A DNA stretch of 64,000 nucleotides. It comes from Scatophagus argus. Lineage: Eukaryota; Chordata; Actinopteri; Scatophagidae. The stretch is from NCBI RefSeq assembly GCF_020382885.2, contig NC_058495.1, positions 18,768,127 to 18,832,126 of the forward strand. The letters run 5' to 3'. Both the position numbers and the translations under genes were made by a program. This document shows, piece by piece, positions 57,168 through 64,000 of this stretch (positions are counted from its first letter, which is position 1; each line of letters opens with the position of its first letter). The notes under the pieces were generated by a model. The model was not told where the DNA came from, made no database searches, and saw nothing but the letters and a program-made list of their open reading frames with translations.

Positions 57168-58814
57168 TGATCTGGAAGACACCCCCCTCCCCTCCCCCTC
57201 CTTCTCCCTTCTTTTATGTGTTACTTTACAATTTTCTGTGTGTGTGTGTGTGTGTGTGTTTGTGTACATTTACAGTGGGGTCAAAAGTCTACTGCCAAAA
57301 ATGTTTCATCATTTATGAAACTTAACATGATTGGTGACAAAATTGTTCTCAGAAGCTATTACACAGGTTTTTAGTAAAAGTTTTAGTAAAAGAATGTGAC
57401 GTTCCCACCGTTTGCCTTAATTACAGCTTGTGCTCAGTCTGGTGTCAGATGTTTAGCAGACTTTGACAATTGAAATTGTTCCAGCACTGTTTGAAAGCAC
57501 CCCCAGAGTGTTTCTAATGTTATATTTCACGTTTTTAAATGTTCCCATTGGGGAGGTCGAGGGTCCATCCTCTTTCTCATCTCTTTAAACCGACTGCTAT
57601 TTCTCTGCAGATCAGTGTGTGATCAAGTTATAGTAGTATACTGAATACATGGTGAGGCAGCCATCTAGGAAATCTTTTAACCCATATACTTGTATTTCAG
57701 TTACCTCCCAAAGATAAAAAGAAAAACCCTTATCAGTTCTAAACTCTTTATTCCACAATGTAAACAAATTGTCTTAGTTTCTGATAAATGATGAAAACAC
57801 ACTGTCCACGTGGTGGTCTAATGAACCCCACTGTAGATGGCTGGCTCTTCGTCTGGCGAGTCCATGTCAGATCCTACACTCTCCCGCCCCCACCCCCTTC
57901 TCTACCCAGTGTGTCTTCTTACTGTTTTTTTTTTTTTTAAGTACTTCTTTGGTTGAGTTACTTGACACTTTGTCTGGTCCCCTGGATTTCCTGGGAAGGC
58001 TCAGACAGTCTGGCTAATGGACACTTTACTTGTTTGGCTCATTAACCTATCGATGAGCTGGCCAGCTTGTACTGTCACTGTCCATCAGTGTGTCCCAGAA
58101 TATCTCTGTCCCTCTCGTGCTTGTTTGTTTTGACTAGGATGCAATCAATTTAAACCTGCAGAAACAGGCTCTGCTGCGACTCCACCCTCTTGGACCCACC
58201 TTCAGTACTGTCCATCACAGTGACTCCCTCATGATCCCTCAAAGCAGTGTCATTTGGTTGGGGACGAATAAGGTTAAGACCCTTTCTCTCGTCGCCTCCT
58301 ACACCTCTCTCTGCCTCCTAAAACCTCAGGGCCTCAATAGACTTTCACTGAGAGAGAAAAACCCCGTCAATGAGAAACTCAACAGACAAACTGCTCCTCA
58401 CCTCCACCTCCTATTTCTTACTTTCTGCATCACTGGGTGTTTTTAGAGGACAGAAAGTGAACTGAAAGTCTCCAGTCCCACCACCAGCCTGTTCACACGT
58501 GACTGTGTGTTGTTGTTGGTCCCGATTAAGGTCCCTCATATTGTTTGCTTCTTGGTAGGCTTAAGTCAAAAAAAGAAAAAAAAGTCAAAATCCACCTGTA
58601 GGAACTTTCTCTTCAAGAAAACGCTCATATTATGTTGCAATAGATGTTTTTGCACCATGACTCTAACTTAAGCTTAAACACAACTTAGGGAAAATTGGAC
58701 AGTGTTACTATGCTACATCACATCCACAATCTGTTTATCAACAGGGACAAGATCAACTTGCAGCTTAACAGCGCATTAGTATTTGAATGAATATGACACT
58801 GATTGCCTGTTAGC

Positions 58815-58858
<44 letters not shown>

Positions 58859-59630
58859 ATTTACTATTCATCTTGACTACAGTGTCAGGGTTTTCTTGTT
58901 TCTGTATCTGTGGGTCTGGTGCAGACTTCTCTCACACAAATGAGTTTGTCCAAATGACTTTTTGGACTTTGTCCAGTTGGGAAAACATTCAGTGTGTTTG
59001 CACTGTGTTCTAGTGCTGTTTTGGAAGGCCGGAATTGGCTGAGGATTTGACAGATTAAAAATAAGGAAAAAAAAAATCATCTAAGTATTAAACTTTTGAA
59101 CACATTGGACAGCATAATGTGACTAATATTACTTGTAAGTCTTCAAGCACACCACATATTTTGAGCTGTGTTTTATGGTTGCGGGTATGAATCTGTTGGC
59201 CCTTTCAGCACAACAGAGCACTGCGCAAACCTTTGATTCAAATGGACGGATTTCATGCCAAGGAAATCAATTACAGCCCCACAACTCTTCATTTTTAAAG
59301 ACTATGGTGCAATGGATGTATATGGTGGATTTAACACTGTTTGAATGAACTCCTCAAGAGATACCTTTTGGATTTCAAATTGAAGCCAAAGGAGTGAAAC
59401 ATTTCCTCCCGGGCCTGTGCTTAGGAGACTCACAAAGACTTGATTCTCTTGATGTGGAAATCCACTCCTGAACTGAAATGGATTTTATATCAAGGCACAA
59501 TAGGAAGTGGATATATGCCAGAGATTCTGAACTTTTCTTGATGTTTTCCCCCATTTTTTGGTCATCCCTGAACGTATAGAGAAAACGTAAAATCATAGTA
59601 TCATAATGTACCAGTCTTATATTTGTGTGC
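57168..59630 (+). other. ube2r2: Probable UBE2R2 3' UTR
   Basis: Non-coding after the stop. Holds TG microsatellites (57239-57259, 58818-58856). UBE2R2 has a multi-kilobase 3' UTR in mammals; no single poly(A) site could be chosen here. Confidence 0.45.
58818..58856. repeat. TG microsatellite
   Basis: Pure (TG)n in the presumed UBE2R2 3' UTR. Confidence 0.9.
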
Positions 59631-59635
59631 TAAAG

Positions 59636-60086
59636 GACTAGTTTTGATATGTTGGGAAATACTCTTACTTTGTGGTGGAGTGTTTGACAAGACGATCAAT
59701 ACTGCTCAAATGTCAGCTTTTTAAATGAACTAAATGAAACTACAGCAAGCAGTCTGTTAGCTTAGCTTTGCACAGAGATTTGAAACCTAGGGAAAGAGAT
59801 GTCTGTCTAGCAGTACCAAAATCTGCCAACTGGCACCTCTTGAGCTCACAGATTAACCCATTTGTTCAAAAAGTGGAAAAAAATAGGGGTTATGTGCCAA
59901 CAAATGGAGAACCAACTTCTCAGGTTAGCTGTTTGCCCCTGTTTGTAGTCTTTATGCTGTACTAAGATAAGTGGTTGCTGGCTGTAGTTTCATATTAAAC
60001 AGAGAGGAGAGTGGTAATCAGTCTTCTCACCTAACTCTCTTTGCCGGAAAGTAAATAAGTGTATTTACCAAAATTTCAAACTCCTC
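59636..60086. repeat. Teleost interspersed repeat family C, copy 1
   Basis: Contains GTTAGCTTAGCTTTGCACAG, AAAATCTGCCAACTGGCACC, GGGGTTATGTGCC, TGGTTGCTGGCTG and CACCTAACTCTCTTTGCC. The order recurs in the adjoining copy at 60098-60492. This is a familiar non-coding percomorph repeat; no ORF. Confidence 0.75.
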
Positions 60087-60097
60087 CTCTTAAACCG

Positions 60098-60492
60098 CGG
60101 CCAGCAGCTGGCTAGCTTAGCTTACCGCAGAGACTGGATCAAGAGCAAACTAGCCTGGCTCTCTCCAGAGGAAGCAAAATCTGCCTCCCAGCAACTTTAA
60201 AGCTCATAAATTATGGTGTTATATATTGTTTAATCTGCTTCAATATATGTGAAAAGGACAGGTTGTCTTTTTACAAGGGGTTATGTGCTAGACTATTTCT
60301 TGGCTGGGAGCAGTGACCTCCTGAAGTCCACCTTATGACATGAGCCAGTCTAGTTTTTTCTTTATGCTAAGTTAAGCTAACAGCTGCTGGCATCAGCTTC
60401 ATACTTAAGAGACGTACATGAAAGTGGTATCAATCTTCTTATCTAACTCTCAGCAATAAAGCAAAAATATCGCATTTCCCAAAATGTCGACC
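60098..60492. repeat. Teleost interspersed repeat family C, copy 2 (5' truncated)
   Basis: GCTAGCTTAGCTTACCGCAG, AGCCTGGCTCTCTCCAGAGG, AAAATCTGCCTCCCAGCAAC, GGGGTTATGTGCTAGACTAT and TATCTAACTCTCAGCAATAA parallel copy 1 in the same orientation. An AATAAA at 60465 lies within it. Confidence 0.75.
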
Positions 60493-61085
60493 AATTGCTT
60501 AGAAGTTCTTGCCTTCAATCATAAATGTGGAAATCAGAATCAGCACTGCTGTTTTTGATAGAGTCAAGGCTTAGTGTAGACCTTCCAATAGAAATGATCA
60601 GTTTTAGAGCTCTTCGATCTTAAAACCCCTCCTTTTTTTTTTACTGAAATGCATGCCTTGTTTTTATGAGGGCAGGTGGAGGAAAGCTAGGGAGGCCTTT
60701 TGAGGGAAGGGAGCAGCCAACAATCGTCTCTGAGGGTTGATTTTAATTCCCAAACTCAACCTAAGAAATGACTCACTAAAAAGGTCTACAGTCTGAGATG
60801 CTGAGGTGTTATTCCATACACACATTACATATAAAAGACTGAATGAAATCATTTAGTTCGTTTAAACTGTGTGTGAGCATGTGTGTGCACAAGTGTGTAT
60901 TTTTTTGAAGTGTGGTCACACACTTAATGGACTGACCTGCGTGTCCACAGTGCCACCACAAGGTGTCCACACATATTGATGTTAATGCTGTCCTTGTTGG
61001 TTTCTTCTTTGATTTTGTCAATTTTTTCCCCCTCATCATTTTGTGTTTGTGAGGATGCAAATGTCAGTCATAAAGTTTCTATTGT

Positions 61086-61120
61086 AAAAAAAAAAAAAAA
61101 AAAACAAAAAAAAAAAAACA
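61086..61120. repeat. Poly-A tract
   Basis: Two A runs separated by one C, possibly the tail of a retroposed sequence. Confidence 0.8.
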
Positions 61121-61429
61121 TTGTTGGGTTTGTTTGCATTATAGCTTTGATATCTGTTGCTAAGCCCACATGGAATACACACAACAGAGTAAGTTTGTTT
61201 TTGAGGTAACATTAGAGGTGATATGCAAATGGAGGCGTTCAGTTTTTGTGGTTAAGTTCAAAAATCATTCAAAATAAAACAGTATGTCGTTGAAGCCTGC
61301 TGAAAGGTTTTCACCTTATTTTGCCATTGACCAGAGGTCACTACGACATGCTACATTTATTATTGATGTGCTATATTAGATTAGTGTTGGCTCACTCAGA
61401 TTACATAAAAACATACCCATAGTGGTATA

Positions 61430-61735
61430 TAGTAACTCACAATTAATCTTCTAATTATTTTTGTGTTAATCAACGATTCATTTAGCCTATAAAATTGTGA
61501 AAAAGCTCTCATCAAAGTTTCCCAGTCAAACAATCCAAAACCAAAAGACTCTTCATTTATTATCATTAATGACACAGAAAAGTTACAAATCCTTACATTT
61601 AAAAAGCTGAAAACCACATATTTTTGACATTTTTGCTTTAAAAATAACAAACGAGTAATTGATTATAAACATGGCTGCCAACTAATTTTGTTTTGATCAA
61701 CCAGATTATAAACAGGATTAATACTGGCAGCTCTA
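61430..61735. repeat. Copy of dispersed repeat family A
   Basis: Blocks AGTTTCCCAGTCAAACAATC, AAAGACTCTTCATTTATTAT, GACATTTTTGCTTTAAAAAT and GGCTGCCAACTAATTTTGTT match the other copies in order. Confidence 0.75.
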
Positions 61736-61739
61736 ATTA

Positions 61740-63900
61740 TTAGATATCTGTTTCTGAGATTTCAGCCTACACTTCAGTACAGTTTGCTTGTTCTGCACAC
61801 ATCTATAGAAGGACAAAAAAAATCCAAAAATGATGTCCCTGTTGCTCTTGATAACCCATAGACCTCACTGTCGGCAGCTCTTATTTGAACTATTTTATAC
61901 TGAAGAAATGGTGCCAATGGTATCAGTTTAAAGGGTCATATGTTGCTGTTTTTTAATATAATTCTTCAGTGTTTTGAGCACCAAAACAAAATTAACTCAC
62001 TTTCATTGTACAGCCATGAGAGCAGAAATCTCAAAATGTACAAAACTGCCTGTATTGCTAAATACTGTGGTGAAGGAGTGACTTTTTCTTTGGAGAACTG
62101 ATCCTTTAAGGCCCATTGATGGCCAAACCTTTTCAATATTGTGATCCATAAGGTCACCCCGATTAAAGTGACACAGACTGAATATAGATAAGTTAAAGAT
62201 ATCCCCTGCCTAATAATAAGAGGGATTTATAAACTGACAAGTTGCAGACTAAATGTTTAATCATGAGGAGAGCTGTAATTTCAGTTCAGAACAATTAGTT
62301 TAGTCTTTTATCATTGGAAGGGGGAGCTTTCATGCTCTACCAGGCATGAAATTAATTACAGGTTCAGTGATGTCCTGATGGGTCTTAAAGCAGTATTTCA
62401 GTATTCATTTGCTCAATGTTAAGTGCTGCTTTATAGTAAACTGTGTATATCTCAGGTAAAACACTGGTGACTTTGGGCACTTTCACTGACCTCCACTTCG
62501 TTGTTCCATGTTCACTGCCTTGTCCTGTGTTCCTTGTGTGTTCTTTAAATGAATACCCTGTAGAAATATGGCAGTTGATTGAAGTCCTCTCCGTTTTATG
62601 AGTGGAAACAACAGATTTGTTTCTTTAATTACCTGCAGTTCATCCTTTCAGTCGAGGTTGTTAATGATATTCTGCAGATATTGAAAACAAGATAAAAACT
62701 TTAGATAAAAAAGGGGTGTCAATGTCGACTGGTTTCAATGACTTAAATCAGTATTTTAGTCAGGAACAGCATCACTAACACATCACTGGTCAAGGACAGA
62801 CATCACAAAGGGGTTTTTACCACAAAAGATAAAGACTTCATGTCTCAAGTGTCCACAATCTAATTCATGATGTGGCAATTCTGCCTGTTTGTGAATGGGT
62901 TCATTGGTAAACTATGGGCTATATAATACATAATTCATAATTATAATTTCCCTGAAAAGTATTGTTAACCTCCTGTTCATTGTTTGACATTTATTATAAT
63001 GTGTACATTGACCCTGAGTTATGGCATAATCCTGGTCTCTCTCTAATTTTCTGACCATTGTCTTTAATATAATAAAATGACCTCCATTGCTGGCTTTTAA
63101 TTTGTGGACACTGATTAACAATGAGAAATGAAAAACCCCTGAAGGCTGTTATTTCTACAGCCTGCAGCATTTTCCAGTCTACAACAGCGGATGTACGCCT
63201 GTGTTGTAAAGATTTCTTGTTTTTGTCCCCACCTTGTGGCAGCATCAGCTGTTTACAATTTTATTTTTTATCCAGTCACTTTTTTGCTTGAGAAAGTCAT
63301 TTTTCTCCAGTGCTGCATACTGTCTTCATTTAATCCATGAGCTCTCCTTGTATATATTTTCACATTTTAAAATAAGGTTTTAGAAATATCTAGGTACACA
63401 AAACCTGCTATATTTATTCTGAATATGGTTTATTCCAACTATAGACAATATTAAAAAATACATACCTCTGTTCAGCCAGTTATCACTGGCCCACCCAGTT
63501 TCAACTGGACGATAAGAAGGTGTCTGTTCCATTGTTTTTATTTCTCCTCTATTATGTTTTGTGTCCTGGTTTATTTGCACTTGTGTGTAATATCATTACA
63601 TATTTCTTTAAAGATTCAAAAACCCAGGCAACCATGTTTTGGTGCAGCGACTTGAGTAATCTGATTTTCAAGCACTGATTCATTTCCTCCCTGCTCCATT
63701 TTGTTTCAACAGAAAGGAATATAATCAGCCTTACATTATGCAGTACGCTAGACAAACTTTTTTAAAACAGATTTAACAGTATTAAAGTCTGACAAAAACA
63801 ATCCCAGTTATTGCAGACAAAAATTAAAGTCCAAGAGTCGCACATGCCACTTGACAGTTATGAACCTTATTAAAATCATCCTGTTGCACATTCTGGCTCA
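61740..63900. other. Non-coding DNA at the right end
   Basis: AT-rich, no supported ORF. The last part is probably the 3' UTR of the minus-strand gene that starts beyond the window. Confidence 0.5.
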
Positions 63901-64000
63901 TCACTGTTTGTTCTGCTGAGCCTCCAAGTGTCTGTGCGCTGCTCTCAGTGTGTCCTGCAGGTCTTTGTACTGAGCAAGAGTGCAGGCTTCCTCCAGCTGC
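63901..64000 (-). CDS. C-terminal coding exon of an unidentified gene (partial)
   Basis: The minus strand from the window edge reads 32 codons to TGA at 63903-63901: QLEEACTLAQYKDLQDTL then RAAHRHLEAQQNKQ. The heptad-like spacing of L and A and the charge pattern suggest a coiled coil. The frame stays open to the edge and codon use looks coding. I do not recognise the family, and whether it is truly coding rests on this one frame. Confidence 0.5.
   Translation of the reverse strand, partial: QLEEACTLAQYKDLQDTLRAAHRHLEAQQNKQ

Overview
The window is nuclear DNA from a ray-finned fish, most likely a percomorph teleost. Genes are split by GT-AG introns, the gaps hold TG/CA microsatellites and AT-rich interspersed repeats, and the hormone gene encodes a fish-type motilin starting HITFFSPKE. 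All identifications come from reading translated exons against remembered protein families; nothing was aligned by machine.

Layout. 1-4.75 kb (+): last four coding exons of a retinol-dehydrogenase-like SDR enzyme whose 5' part lies outside the window. 5.16-7.15 kb (-): a complete motilin gene with tiny exons and a TATA promoter. 9.0-15.4 kb (+): NOP56, the box C/D snoRNP core protein, in 12 exons. Its introns carry several box C/D snoRNA genes, including ones recognisable by their 18S guides as SNORD57 and SNORD110. 15.9-30.75 kb (-): UBAP2, 23 coding exons, tail to tail with NOP56. 31.1-40.9 kb (-): DCAF12, a CUL4-DDB1 substrate receptor. 43.85-51.05 kb (-): UBAP1, an ESCRT-I subunit. 53.5-57.17 kb (+): UBE2R2, a Cdc34-type E2 enzyme. 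63.9-64.0 kb (-): the last coding exon of an unidentified gene.

UBAP2, DCAF12, UBAP1 and UBE2R2 all concern ubiquitin and are neighbours on human 9p13.3, so this is a conserved syntenic block, although UBE2R2 sits at the other end here. NOP56 and motilin come from different human chromosomes. NOP56 and the snoRNAs in its introns form a functional unit: the protein is part of the particle that those RNAs guide.

The remaining DNA is introns, long 3' UTRs and repeats: at least four copies of one roughly 0.38 kb element, a tandem pair of another teleost repeat, a two-copy repeat split by a Tc1-like transposon remnant, and several perfect or near-perfect inverted repeats. I found no CRISPR array, prokaryotic operon, rRNA or tRNA gene.
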